A DNA stretch of 54,273 nt from CAZFDT01 sp964518335. Its GTDB lineage: Bacteria > Planctomycetota > Phycisphaerae > Phycisphaerales > Phycisphaeraceae. Location of the stretch: assembly GCA_964518335.1 (NCBI GenBank), contig CAZFDT010000036.1, forward strand, positions 1 to 54,273, read 5' to 3'. Below are positions 7,765-15,929 of the stretch, in pieces (position 1 is the first letter of the stretch; every line of letters starts with the position of its first letter). Under the pieces are notes generated by a model. That model was not told the origin of the DNA. It saw nothing but the letters and a program-made list of their open reading frames with translations, and made no database searches. A program made the translations under genes and the position numbers.

Positions 7765-8253
7765 GTGAACATGCACGGGTTGTCTGCGAGGTGGCTGTGG
7801 CTGGCATTTTGGATCGGGCTGTGCTTCGCGGCTGCGGCCATTGGGTCGGCGTTCACGACGCCGCAGATCTCGGCCTGGTACGCGGGTCTGAGCAAGCCCA
7901 GTTGGACGCCGCCCAACTGGGTCTTCGGTCCGGTATGGACCGTGTTGTATCTGATGATGGGGGTATGCGTTTGGCTCGTGTGGGAGAAGCGCAACGCCCG
8001 AAACGTATCTGTGGCGGTCATGGTTTTCGTCACGCAGCTTGTACTCAACACGACATGGTCCATCGTGTTCTTCGGTATGCAGCAGCCCGGTTGGGCAGTG
8101 GTCAACATCATCACATTGTGGCTGGCGATCGGGGCGACGATAGTGACGTTCTGGCGACACTCGCGCGTCGCGGCGCTCATGTTGCTGCCGTACCTGTTGT
8201 GGGTGAGCTACGCCACGACGTTGAACGTGGGGATCTGGGGTATGAATTCTTAA
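7765..8253 (+). CDS. tspO: TspO/MBR family tryptophan-rich sensory protein
   Basis: This encodes 162 residues with five hydrophobic segments and about 12 tryptophans. The family signature is intact: WYAGLSKPSWTPPNWVFGPVWTVLYLMMG near residues 35-63, then LNTTWSIVFFG, and PYLLWVSYATTLN near the C terminus. TspO is a membrane protein that binds porphyrins and related ligands and modulates tetrapyrrole or stress responses. The start may be the GTG at 7765 or the ATG at 7771; I see no strong ribosome site. It sits between the phage tail block and a phage-gene remnant, so it is probably a passenger acquired with the island. Confidence 0.9.
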   Translation: MNMHGLSARWLWLAFWIGLCFAAAAIGSAFTTPQISAWYAGLSKPSWTPPNWVFGPVWTVLYLMMGVCVWLVWEKRNARNVSVAVMVFVTQLVLNTTWSIVFFGMQQPGWAVVNIITLWLAIGATIVTFWRHSRVAALMLLPYLLWVSYATTLNVGIWGMNS

Positions 8254-8267
8254 GGCTGGCGCGCGGG

Positions 8268-8519
8268 TATGCATGGTGGGATTCGGAGAATCCGGGTTCC
8301 TTCAAGCCGCTGGCCCGCACGCCGGGTACGGAGACGTACACGATCACCGATGTGATTGACGACGGCTATCAGAATCGGTGGTGGTGGGCGAAGTATCGCA
8401 AGTCAGACTGGGCGCTCATCGATTGGGACGGGTTTCCTGACGACATGATGGGGGCGCCGCCCGAGCTTCACGCCACAGCGGTCGCGACGGTGCTGGGGTA
8501 CTTTCCGCGAGCGGGGTAG
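8268..8519 (+). pseudogene. 3' remnant of a phage tail gene (paralogue of 30,985-32,100)
   Basis: From about 8277 the frame reads WDSENPGSFKPLARTPGTET and continues to a stop at 8517-8519. It matches the last ~80 residues of the phage protein ending at 32100 almost perfectly. At the DNA level I count about 23 differences in 232 bases, mostly synonymous. There is no start codon with a ribosome site and upstream homology ends inside the tspO 3' flank. It is a truncated gene end that evolved under selection before being cut. Confidence 0.75.
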
Positions 8520-8739
8520 CGAGAAGGTGAAAACACGTCCGACTAATCAGGCCCTGCACACCCGATGCCATGTAGGCTAGAGTCGAGCATACGAACCCTT
8601 GGGGCTCTATGGCATACCCATCGCATGCTTTGGCCGTGAGAGCGGGCTTGAACTCTGATGGACCTACCGCTCTAGACCCTGCCTAGTCTCTACACTCGCA
8701 GTCCATTCCCACGTCTGTAAGTCGCGGCATGAACCAAGC
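8520..8739. other. Intergenic spacer upstream of the defence island
   Basis: This stretch lies between the phage remnant and the island promoter. I see no convincing gene, RNA or strong hairpin. Composition is less GC-rich than the flanks. Confidence 0.4.
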
Positions 8740-8768
8740 TTGACAGCAGGACTGATTGGCGGTGCAAT
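8740..8768 (+). promoter_or_regulatory. Sigma70-type promoter for the restriction/Dnd-like operon
   Basis: TTGACA (8740-8745) is followed by a 17-base spacer and TGCAAT (8763-8768). The -35 box is perfect and the -10 has four of six consensus bases. It lies ~230 bases before the methyltransferase ATG, leaving a long leader that contains the small frame at 8927-9001. Confidence 0.5.
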
Positions 8769-8926
8769 CTACCCGTTCGCCGCGGGGCCAACGGGGCGGC
8801 TTCCTCCCCATCTCGACCGCGGGTGGAACTCATCGTGCTCTTTGTGAGCAACGGGCTGTTCCTATGGCGGCCATTCCTCCGCGTCCTGGCTCACGAGCGA
8901 CGTGCCGAAGCCATGATGCTGAGCGG

Positions 8927-9001
8927 ATGGCCAGATCCAACGTCGCTCCGACGAAGCGACCGGTACGCAAGTCGACAGGTCTATTGGGTGAGCTAGCATG
9001 A
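8927..9001 (+). CDS. Possible 24-residue leader/coupling peptide
   Basis: A small basic frame (MARSNVAPTKRP...LLGELA) ends in a TGA that overlaps the methyltransferase ATG by four bases (ATGA at 8998-9001). The same 4-base coupling is used at most later junctions of the operon, which makes translation plausible. An upstream in-frame ATG exists at 8756. No strong ribosome site is seen. Confidence 0.3.
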   Translation: MARSNVAPTKRPVRKSTGLLGELA

Positions 9002-11748
9002 GCCCTAAAGAAGTTATTGACCGCATCTTCAAGGAGCCTGGTGTCCGCTACGAACTCACCGAGTTCGAGAACCTAGGCAAGCCTGTCCACGAGATCCTCG
9101 ACATTAAGGCCAAGACAGTCACGACCGGCAAGGACGCCGGGAAGGCCAAGTACTACCTCAAGAGCTTCATCCCGTTCTCCACGGGTAACGAGGAAGTTCC
9201 GGTATACGTCGAGGGCGGCAAGTCCGCGCCTGAGGAGATCGTTCGACAGCTCTGGGTCTACAAGCTGATGACCCAGTACGGCTACAAGGCAGACGAGATC
9301 GACCTCGAGAAGAGCGTGCAATTCGGCACGGAGGTCGGCACGAAGTTCGCCGACATCATCGTCTACACCGACGCGACAAAGCAAACGCCCAAGATCATCG
9401 TCGAGTGTAAGAAGCCCAAGCGCAAGGACGGTATCGAGCAGCTCAAGGCGTACATGAACGCCAAGGGCGCGCCGGTTGCCATCTGGTCCAATGGCAGCGA
9501 CAGCATTATTCTCTATCGCCCATACCCCGCACAGTTCGACGACACCCTGTTCGACCTACCCAAACGGGGCCAGGAGCCGAAGGACGTCCTCGAAGCGAAG
9601 AAGACACTCCTTCAGCTCAAGCGGGACTTCAACTTCAAGAAGATCATCCAGGACCTCGAAGAACTGGTGCTGGCCGACAGCGGCAAAGACGAGTTCAACG
9701 AGATCTTCAAGCTCATCTTCGCCAAGATCTGGGACGAGAAAGAGGCCCAGGAGAACCGCAAGGACAAGGTCGTCGAGTTCCGAAAGGCGCTGGACCCTGA
9801 GATCACCTACGACCGTATCAACACCCTCTTTCACAATGCCTGTGAAGAGTGGCCCGGCATTTTCAAGGAAGGCGACGACATCGATCTCGCCAAGCGCCAC
9901 CTTCAGGTCTGCGTCGGCCCCATCGAAGGCGTCCGGCTCATGGGGTCTAACCTGCGGATTATGGATGACGCATTCGAGTACCTGCTGCCTACCGAAGCGA
10001 AGAAAAAGAAGGGCCAGTTCTTCACGCCACGCCACGTCGTCGAAATGTGCGTGCGGATGCTCAACCCCAAACGCAACGAGTACGTCATGGACCCGGCTTG
10101 CGGGTCCGGCGGCTTCCTTCTGCACGCGATGGACTGGGCCTACCCCGCCTCGGACAATGACGCCCGCGAACTTCGCAAGCACAAGTACGCCGCGAAATAC
10201 CTCTGGGGCATCGACTTCGAGCAGCGTGCAGCCAAGACCTCACGTGCGCTGATGCTCATCGCGGGTGACGGTCACACCAACATCTTCGGTCCGGATGTGT
10301 CGAGCCTCGATCCCAAAACCTGGTACGAGAACGCGTCCGGACAGGCCCTCATGCAAGGCCTTCGCCAAGCCAAGCTCACAGTCAAGAAGATTCCCGACCA
10401 GGAAGCTCTTCGTGATGACGACAAAGCGTGGGAGTACTTCGACGAGCTGAAGTTCGACGTGATCCTGGCTAATCCCCCATTCGCCGGCGAGATGAAAGAC
10501 CGCAAGATGCTCTCCCGATACGAGCTGGCCAGGCCCGCTCTAAGGAGGGCTAAAGATAAGCAACCGAAGGAAGAGCGCGATGTACTCTTCATCGAGCGCA
10601 TTCTGAAAATGCTAAAGCCCGGCGGTCGCGCCGCTATCGTTCTGCCGCAGGGTAAGTTCAACAATTCGTCGTTGGCATTCATCCGCGAGTGGATTCTGAA
10701 GAAGGCCCGGCTGCTCGCCGTGGTCGGGCTGCACCCCAATACGTTCAAACCGCACACCGGCACGAAGACCTCCGTACTGTTCGTGCAGAAGTACACCAAG
10801 GCCGAGCTGGACCAGATCGAGCAGGTTCACGAAGAGGTCGCCAAAGACTGCCCGGACTACGAAGCCGAGCTGAAGGTTCTGCTGGACAAACATAAGCGTA
10901 AGGACGACGTGCCCGAGGATGGCATCCCCGAGGCGGTCGCGGACCTGATCGCGGAGAGTTTCAGCGAACCCGAGCCAGAGGAGGACGTTGAGTCCGAGGA
11001 GTCCGCCGAGGGCAATGAAGACGACGACAACGGCGACGGCGATGACGCCGAGAACGGCGACCGGATCGAGCAGGCCGAGCATAAGCTCGAGGGGTTGAAG
11101 GCCGCGATGCTCAAGACCAAGCAGAAGCTGATCGACCTCGAAAGCGATGCCGAGGCGCTCGCCCAGCAGCACCAGCAGGAGATCGGTGCATTCACCGCCC
11201 AATGGACCGGCTCCAAAGGCGACCTCCGCGCGAAGATCAAGGACATGAAGGCCGGGCACAAGAAGGCTGCTCTGGGGTTGAAGGACCAGCAGAAGCAGGC
11301 CACGAAGACGCTCAAGGCGGAGACCAAGGCCTTGGAGAAGGCCATCCCCGATACCGAGTACGCACTGAAGGTCCTGACCACGCGCGGCAAGATCGATCTG
11401 ATCCTCGCCGACCCCGACCTGATCAGTACGCTCAAGGAACGATGGATCGCCGCAGAGGTCGCCAAGCGGCTGGACTACCCGATCTTCATGGCCGTTAGCG
11501 AGCGCGGCGGCAAGAACAACTCCGGCAATTACGAGTACCTCATCGACGACCAAGGCAGCCTCGTTGAGTTCCCCGACGGCCACCCCCAGGAAGGGCAGCT
11601 TGTCGTGGATCAGGATCTGGTCAACTTCCATCTCAGCCCGCATGAGCTCGCCGACGCTTCATCCTTGCCCCCCAACCAAATATGTATTGCTGAAGCCTTC
11701 GTGAAGTTTGCCCAGGAACAGGCACTCAGCTGCTGGGAGGTCAAGTAA
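8998..11748 (+). CDS. Restriction nuclease-N6-adenine methyltransferase fusion (type I R-M-like)
   Basis: This encodes 916 residues. Residues ~1-175 are an HsdR_N-like PD-(D/E)XK nuclease domain with D119 in FADIIVY and E136-C-K138 in KIIVECKKP. Residues ~225-640 are an HsdM-type adenine methyltransferase with SAM motif I DPACGSGGF (365-373) and catalytic NPPF (492-495). A strongly acidic linker follows at ~650-690, then a Lys/Ala-rich coiled coil at ~695-775 and a C-terminal domain of ~120 residues. No helicase motor is fused. Its TAA falls at 11746-11748 and abuts the specificity subunit. It should methylate adenines chosen by that subunit and could cleave unmodified DNA if another ATPase supplies translocation. 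Confidence 0.85.
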   Translation: MSPKEVIDRIFKEPGVRYELTEFENLGKPVHEILDIKAKTVTTGKDAGKAKYYLKSFIPFSTGNEEVPVYVEGGKSAPEEIVRQLWVYKLMTQYGYKADEIDLEKSVQFGTEVGTKFADIIVYTDATKQTPKIIVECKKPKRKDGIEQLKAYMNAKGAPVAIWSNGSDSIILYRPYPAQFDDTLFDLPKRGQEPKDVLEAKKTLLQLKRDFNFKKIIQDLEELVLADSGKDEFNEIFKLIFAKIWDEKEAQENRKDKVVEFRKALDPEITYDRINTLFHNACEEWPGIFKEGDDIDLAKRHLQVCVGPIEGVRLMGSNLRIMDDAFEYLLPTEAKKKKGQFFTPRHVVEMCVRMLNPKRNEYVMDPACGSGGFLLHAMDWAYPASDNDARELRKHKYAAKYLWGIDFEQRAAKTSRALMLIAGDGHTNIFGPDVSSLDPKTWYENASGQALMQGLRQAKLTVKKIPDQEALRDDDKAWEYFDELKFDVILANPPFAGEMKDRKMLSRYELARPALRRAKDKQPKEERDVLFIERILKMLKPGGRAAIVLPQGKFNNSSLAFIREWILKKARLLAVVGLHPNTFKPHTGTKTSVLFVQKYTKAELDQIEQVHEEVAKDCPDYEAELKVLLDKHKRKDDVPEDGIPEAVADLIAESFSEPEPEEDVESEESAEGNEDDDNGDGDDAENGDRIEQAEHKLEGLKAAMLKTKQKLIDLESDAEALAQQHQQEIGAFTAQWTGSKGDLRAKIKDMKAGHKKAALGLKDQQKQATKTLKAETKALEKAIPDTEYALKVLTTRGKIDLILADPDLISTLKERWIAAEVAKRLDYPIFMAVSERGGKNNSGNYEYLIDDQGSLVEFPDGHPQEGQLVVDQDLVNFHLSPHELADASSLPPNQICIAEAFVKFAQEQALSCWEVK

Positions 11749-13109
11749 TGGCTGCGACGACGCTGGTGCCGCTGAGCGCAGCCGTAGCGAATAACCGCTT
11801 CTCGGCTGAGTTCTTCGATCCACAGTATGTCTTCCGTCCGAAAGACCCGTCCACATGGCTCCCAATTGGCCGGGTTCTCCTGAAGTGCGAGTATGGCATT
11901 TCGGTTGCTATGAACACCCGCGGGTCCGGCTATCCGATGTTCCGAATGAATGAGTTGAACAACTGCCTCGCGCTTCGTCCCGAAAAGCATGCAGATATCC
12001 CGGAAGCCCTATTCGAACAGTACCGCCTGAAGCGCGGAGACGTCTTGTTCAACCGCACGAACTCGTTCGAATTCGTGGGCAGGACCGGCATAGTTGTCGA
12101 TCAGACAGACTGTACTTTCGCATCGTACCTCATACGACTCGTCCCCAATCCGGGTATGGTTTTACCCGAGTATCTTGCGGTCTATTTAAACACGCAGTTT
12201 GGAATTGGCCAGATTCGCCGCCGTGCGATGAGGTCGATCAATCAGGCGAACGTGAGCGGTTCAGAGGTCCGCAAAATTCTCATTCATCGCGCACCATCTA
12301 GCATTCAACAAGCGATTGCCGTCAACGTGTCCGATGCGTTTGCTCGCCTTAGGGAGAGTGAGGAGCTTATCTCTATTGCGACGCAGACAATCGAAGAAGA
12401 GCTAATCATCAAGACACGAGAGCCTCGGCTGATTCCGGGGCACGTTGCGGGTTACCACGAAGCAGTGGCGAGTGGTCGAATCGACGCAGACTACTTTCAG
12501 CCGCAGTATCGCGCCGTCCTTAGAGCCGTCACGCAGTATCGACATGGGTACGACAATGTGACGGCGTTCGCAGACGCGTTGAAGCCTAATATCGATCCGA
12601 CCACAACTCCCGCCCGTGTGTTTGATTACATTGAGTTGTCCAACATCAACGCTTCGCTCGGACGTGTGGAAGGTAAGACTCAGGCGACTGGCACATCGTT
12701 GCCGTCACGCGCGCGACGCCAAGTGAGTGCCGGTGATGTCATTGCGTCGGCAGTCGTCGGCTCGGTAGACAAGGCAGCGCTCATCTCATCCGCAGAAGAC
12801 GGCTACATCGCATCGACCGGCTTCTTCCACTTCCGGCCGAAGGCGGTGTCGCCGGAATACCTGCTGATGCTTGCGCGGTCTCGCTGCGTCAGCATGCAGT
12901 TCCAACAGCAGGCGACGGGCGGCATCCTCAGTGCAGTGCCCGACGGTCGCCTGAAGTACGTCATCGTCCCCCGATACCCGCAGAAGCTTCAGGACAAGGT
13001 CACGGACCTGGTCGCCCAAGCCCACCAGGCCAAGCGGGAGTCGGATGTACTCCTGGAAAAGGCCAAGGCCCGCGTCGAGCAACTGATCGAGGAGGCCATC
13101 GAGCAATGA
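11748..13109 (+). CDS. hsdS: Type I restriction-modification specificity subunit (HsdS-like)
   Basis: This encodes 453 residues with the two-fold architecture of HsdS. Target-recognition domain 1 spans ~1-190 (PMFRMNELNNC..., GDVLFNRTNSFEFVGRTGIV). A conserved helix follows at ~190-220 and target-recognition domain 2 spans ~235-420 (GDVIASAVVGSVDKAALIS). A terminal coiled-coil helix (KRESDVLLEKAKARVEQLIEE) closes the protein. It should set the DNA sequence recognised by the upstream methyltransferase. The ATG overlaps the last base of the upstream stop, and its own stop overlaps the next ATG (ATGA at 13106). The two recognition domains are dissimilar, implying a bipartite asymmetric site. Confidence 0.85.
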   Translation: MAATTLVPLSAAVANNRFSAEFFDPQYVFRPKDPSTWLPIGRVLLKCEYGISVAMNTRGSGYPMFRMNELNNCLALRPEKHADIPEALFEQYRLKRGDVLFNRTNSFEFVGRTGIVVDQTDCTFASYLIRLVPNPGMVLPEYLAVYLNTQFGIGQIRRRAMRSINQANVSGSEVRKILIHRAPSSIQQAIAVNVSDAFARLRESEELISIATQTIEEELIIKTREPRLIPGHVAGYHEAVASGRIDADYFQPQYRAVLRAVTQYRHGYDNVTAFADALKPNIDPTTTPARVFDYIELSNINASLGRVEGKTQATGTSLPSRARRQVSAGDVIASAVVGSVDKAALISSAEDGYIASTGFFHFRPKAVSPEYLLMLARSRCVSMQFQQQATGGILSAVPDGRLKYVIVPRYPQKLQDKVTDLVAQAHQAKRESDVLLEKAKARVEQLIEEAIEQ

Positions 13110-13303
13110 ACCTATCCATCGAAGACAAGCGGCTGCTGGAGGACCTCTGCGAGCAACAAGGGGTCAGCCATGAAAAGGTTCTGAAACTGCTCGAGGCCAT
13201 TCGTGAGTACGAGTTCAAAGACCGCCGCACGGGCGTGTATGACGTCCTGCGGGACATCCTCCGAGGCAACCCCACCCCTGATGCAAATGGGCACGCGCGA
13301 TGA
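13106..13303 (+). CDS. Small DNA-modification-system-associated protein
   Basis: This encodes 65 residues (MNLSIEDKRLLEDLCEQQGV, HEKVLKLLEAIREYEFKDRR, GVYDVLRDIL), predicted to be all helical. I recall a family of ~65-70 residue proteins annotated as DNA modification system-associated small proteins next to Dnd-like ATPases, and this fits in size, motif and context; I could not check it. Both ends overlap neighbours by four bases (ATGA), which implies strict stoichiometry. It may be a bridging or assembly factor between the methyltransferase/specificity pair and the ATPases, but that is inference. Confidence 0.65.
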   Translation: MNLSIEDKRLLEDLCEQQGVSHEKVLKLLEAIREYEFKDRRTGVYDVLRDILRGNPTPDANGHAR

Positions 13304-13938
13304 GCAAGCACCACGACATCACGGAGTACGTCAAGGACCCCTCGCTGCTGGCGGATGTGTGCCGCCACGTGATCGAATCACTCGATTCGGTGGGCGATGA
13401 CGATGAGTCGCGTGAGAAGGAAGCCCAGTTGCGTGAGATCGCCAAGACCATCGAACGACTGGAGAAGGCGGGCGTGGCCATCCCCGACGCCCTGAGAGGC
13501 GAGAAGACCCGCCTGGCCTCCGATCTGGCGATCAAGAGCGAAGGGCTGGCGGGCCTGAATCGCTTGGCGGATGAACTGGAGGAGGTGCTGCGAGACCTCA
13601 AGACGCGGATCAGCCGCGATGACGGCACTGCCAACGGCACCAAGCCACGGCGAAAGCGGTCCCGTTCGCCGAAGACCGACAAGCAGGTGTTGCGCGAGCA
13701 GATTCTCAAGGCGCTGAAGAAGCTGGGCGGCAGCGCCCGGGTGTCAGAGGTCATCGAGGAAGTTGGCAAGCAGCTTGATGGCAAGCTTCTGCCCGGTGAC
13801 CTTGAGTGGCGCGACGCGACGGAGGAGTACGCATGGCAAAACAACGTCAAGTGGGAGCGATTCCAAATGATCAAGGACGGACTGCTCCGTTCCGACTCCC
13901 AACGTGGACACTGGCAGCTTAGCGAGGATCATACATGA
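13300..13938 (+). CDS. Coiled-coil/winged-helix protein of the Dnd-like operon
   Basis: This encodes 212 residues. Residues ~1-105 are helical and charged, with a likely coiled coil (EKEAQLREIAKTIERLEKAG and ELEEVLRDLKTRIS). A basic linker (KPRRKRSRSPKTDK, ~115-128) follows. Residues ~130-210 look like a winged helix: REQILKALKKLGGSARVSEVIEEVGKQL, then WRDATEEYAWQNNVKWERFQMIKDGLL. The pattern resembles the HTH of restriction-system N-terminal domains that read DNA context or modification state. It is coupled by 4-base overlaps to both neighbours. A role as a DNA-binding adaptor for the ATPase is inferred; no enzymatic motif is visible. Confidence 0.6.
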   Translation: MSKHHDITEYVKDPSLLADVCRHVIESLDSVGDDDESREKEAQLREIAKTIERLEKAGVAIPDALRGEKTRLASDLAIKSEGLAGLNRLADELEEVLRDLKTRISRDDGTANGTKPRRKRSRSPKTDKQVLREQILKALKKLGGSARVSEVIEEVGKQLDGKLLPGDLEWRDATEEYAWQNNVKWERFQMIKDGLLRSDSQRGHWQLSEDHT

Positions 13939-15926
13939 AGTTCCGAAAGCTGACCATCGATAACTACAAGTCCTTCCAGTTCCCCACCGAGATCGTCTTC
14001 CCGGTCGGGGAAGACGGGCGGAGCATTTTCCTGATCGGCGGCATGAACGGGGCGGGCAAGACCTCGATCATGGAGGCGATCAACTTCTGCCTCTACGGGG
14101 CCAAGCCCGACGATATCTTCCGCAACGTGAACCGGCGCGAGAAGGCCAAGGGCAACGTCAGTGTGTGTTTCGAATTGGTCATCGAGATGGATGACCTGTC
14201 GGAGCTGATCGTCAAGCGATCATGGAGCGCAGGTGCGGTGGCGGAACCTAAACCACGAGACCTGGCTGAGCGGCTTGTGGTGGTCCGCGACGGCAAACGC
14301 GTCTCGGTCCAGAACCAAGAGATATGGCAAGACTACATCCGCGCGGCAATCCCTCCCGGGATCACGCAGTTCTTCTTCTTCGACGGCGAGAAGATTCAGG
14401 AGATCGCGGCGGACGACCACTCCGAGGTCCGGCTCAAGTCGTCGCTGGAGGCGGCGCTGGGTATTCAGTACATCAACCGACTCGCCAGTGACATCCTCTA
14501 CATCAAGCAGGAAGAGCGGAAGGGATTCGTCGAAATTTCCGACGAGGACCTCGAGTTCAAGCAGAGCGAGTTGAAGCGGGAAAAGAGCAAGCTGACCCGT
14601 AAGAACCAGGAGCGTGAGTCGACAGCGGAGGAACTCGCTAGCTTCAAGACCCAGTGCGAGGACGCCAAGAGACGTTTCGAGGCGACCTTCAACATCGCCC
14701 CTGAGTCGCGCGAGGCCATGCGCGAGCAGGAGAAGAAGCGCATCCAGGCTTCGACGCGACTGGCGCAGGTCGAGAACGAGATCAGGACGCTGTGCGAGAA
14801 GGCCCTGCCGTTCAGTCTGGCCGGTCGCATGTTCGATGACATCCGACAGCAGATCGACACGGAGCGTGAGTCAGCCAGTGGCGAGGCCATCAAGGAGCAC
14901 GCAGCGGAACTGGCCAAGCGCATCGTCCGCGTGGTGGAGGAGCCGGAGCCGATCTATCAGGAGAAGCTCTCGCCCGAGCGCATGGCCGAGTTGGAGCGAC
15001 GCATTTACCGGCTGCTCAAAGAAGGTGACAGCCGAACCAACGTTGCCAAGGTCCTCGACCTGTCCGACCGTGACGCTGCGCGGGTACTCAACAAGATCGA
15101 ATCGCTGGAGCGCAGCGACATCTTCCTGCTCCAGCCTCTGCTGGACGAGGCAACACAGCTCGAGGGGCAGATTCGCCAGTTGGAGGCCTTGACCCAGGGG
15201 GCCAGCTTGACCGCATCCGAGCGCGAGCTGTTCGAGCAGCTTCAAGCCGAGATGGAAAGCTGCTCCACGCAGATCGGGCGCAAGACCGAGCAACTGCGAC
15301 TGACCGAGGAAGACATCCTGTCGCTGGAGAAGCGGATCGGCGACATCGAAGTCGAGATCGAGAAGCTCTACGAGAAGCACAACGTGTCGAAGGAGAAGGC
15401 GGATTTCATCTGCGAGTGCGACTCCATCGCCAACGTGCTCAATCAGTTCGTCGTCCGACTACGCAAGAACAAGGTGCATCTGCTCCAGGAGAAGACGTTC
15501 GAGATGTACCGGCTGCTTTCGAGCCGCAGCGGACTGATCAAAGACATCATCATCGACGACAAGACCTACGAAATCCGCATCACCGACCGCAACGGCCACG
15601 AGATTCGAAAGTCGGCGTTGTCAGCAGGCGAGAAGGAAGTCTTTGCCGTCTCTCTGCTGTGGGGCCTGGCGCAGACCAGCGAACTGAAGCTGCCCATCAT
15701 CATCGACACGCCCTTGTCGCGTCTGGACAGCACGCACCGGGACAACATCGTGAACAACTACTTCCCCAATGCAGGCGAGCAGGTCGTGATCCTGTCAACG
15801 GACACCGAAATCGACAACAACTACTACCGTTCTCTGAAGGTACGCTTGAGCGGAGCGGCCAGCCTGGAGTTTGACCAGCGCCAGGAACTGACCACGTTCC
15901 GCCCCGGCTACTTCTGGGAGAAATGA
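13935..15926 (+). CDS. DndD-like SMC/Rad50-type ATPase
   Basis: This encodes 663 residues, the usual length of DndD. The start MKFRKLTIDNYKSFQ is typical of AAA15/SMC-like ATPases. Walker A is GGMNGAGKTS (35-44). Two long coiled-coil stretches span ~190-500, with a short CEC near their distal end. The C-terminal lobe has the signature LSAGEKEVFAVSLLWGLA and Walker B LPIIIDTPLSRLDS, followed by ILSTDTEI. This ATPase class hydrolyses ATP on DNA in phosphorothioation systems. No sulfur-transfer partner (DndC or DndA) lies in this operon, so the protein has probably been co-opted for a methylation-based system. Its ATG overlaps the preceding stop. Confidence 0.8.
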   Translation: MKFRKLTIDNYKSFQFPTEIVFPVGEDGRSIFLIGGMNGAGKTSIMEAINFCLYGAKPDDIFRNVNRREKAKGNVSVCFELVIEMDDLSELIVKRSWSAGAVAEPKPRDLAERLVVVRDGKRVSVQNQEIWQDYIRAAIPPGITQFFFFDGEKIQEIAADDHSEVRLKSSLEAALGIQYINRLASDILYIKQEERKGFVEISDEDLEFKQSELKREKSKLTRKNQERESTAEELASFKTQCEDAKRRFEATFNIAPESREAMREQEKKRIQASTRLAQVENEIRTLCEKALPFSLAGRMFDDIRQQIDTERESASGEAIKEHAAELAKRIVRVVEEPEPIYQEKLSPERMAELERRIYRLLKEGDSRTNVAKVLDLSDRDAARVLNKIESLERSDIFLLQPLLDEATQLEGQIRQLEALTQGASLTASERELFEQLQAEMESCSTQIGRKTEQLRLTEEDILSLEKRIGDIEVEIEKLYEKHNVSKEKADFICECDSIANVLNQFVVRLRKNKVHLLQEKTFEMYRLLSSRSGLIKDIIIDDKTYEIRITDRNGHEIRKSALSAGEKEVFAVSLLWGLAQTSELKLPIIIDTPLSRLDSTHRDNIVNNYFPNAGEQVVILSTDTEIDNNYYRSLKVRLSGAASLEFDQRQELTTFRPGYFWEK

Positions 15927-15929
15927 CCT

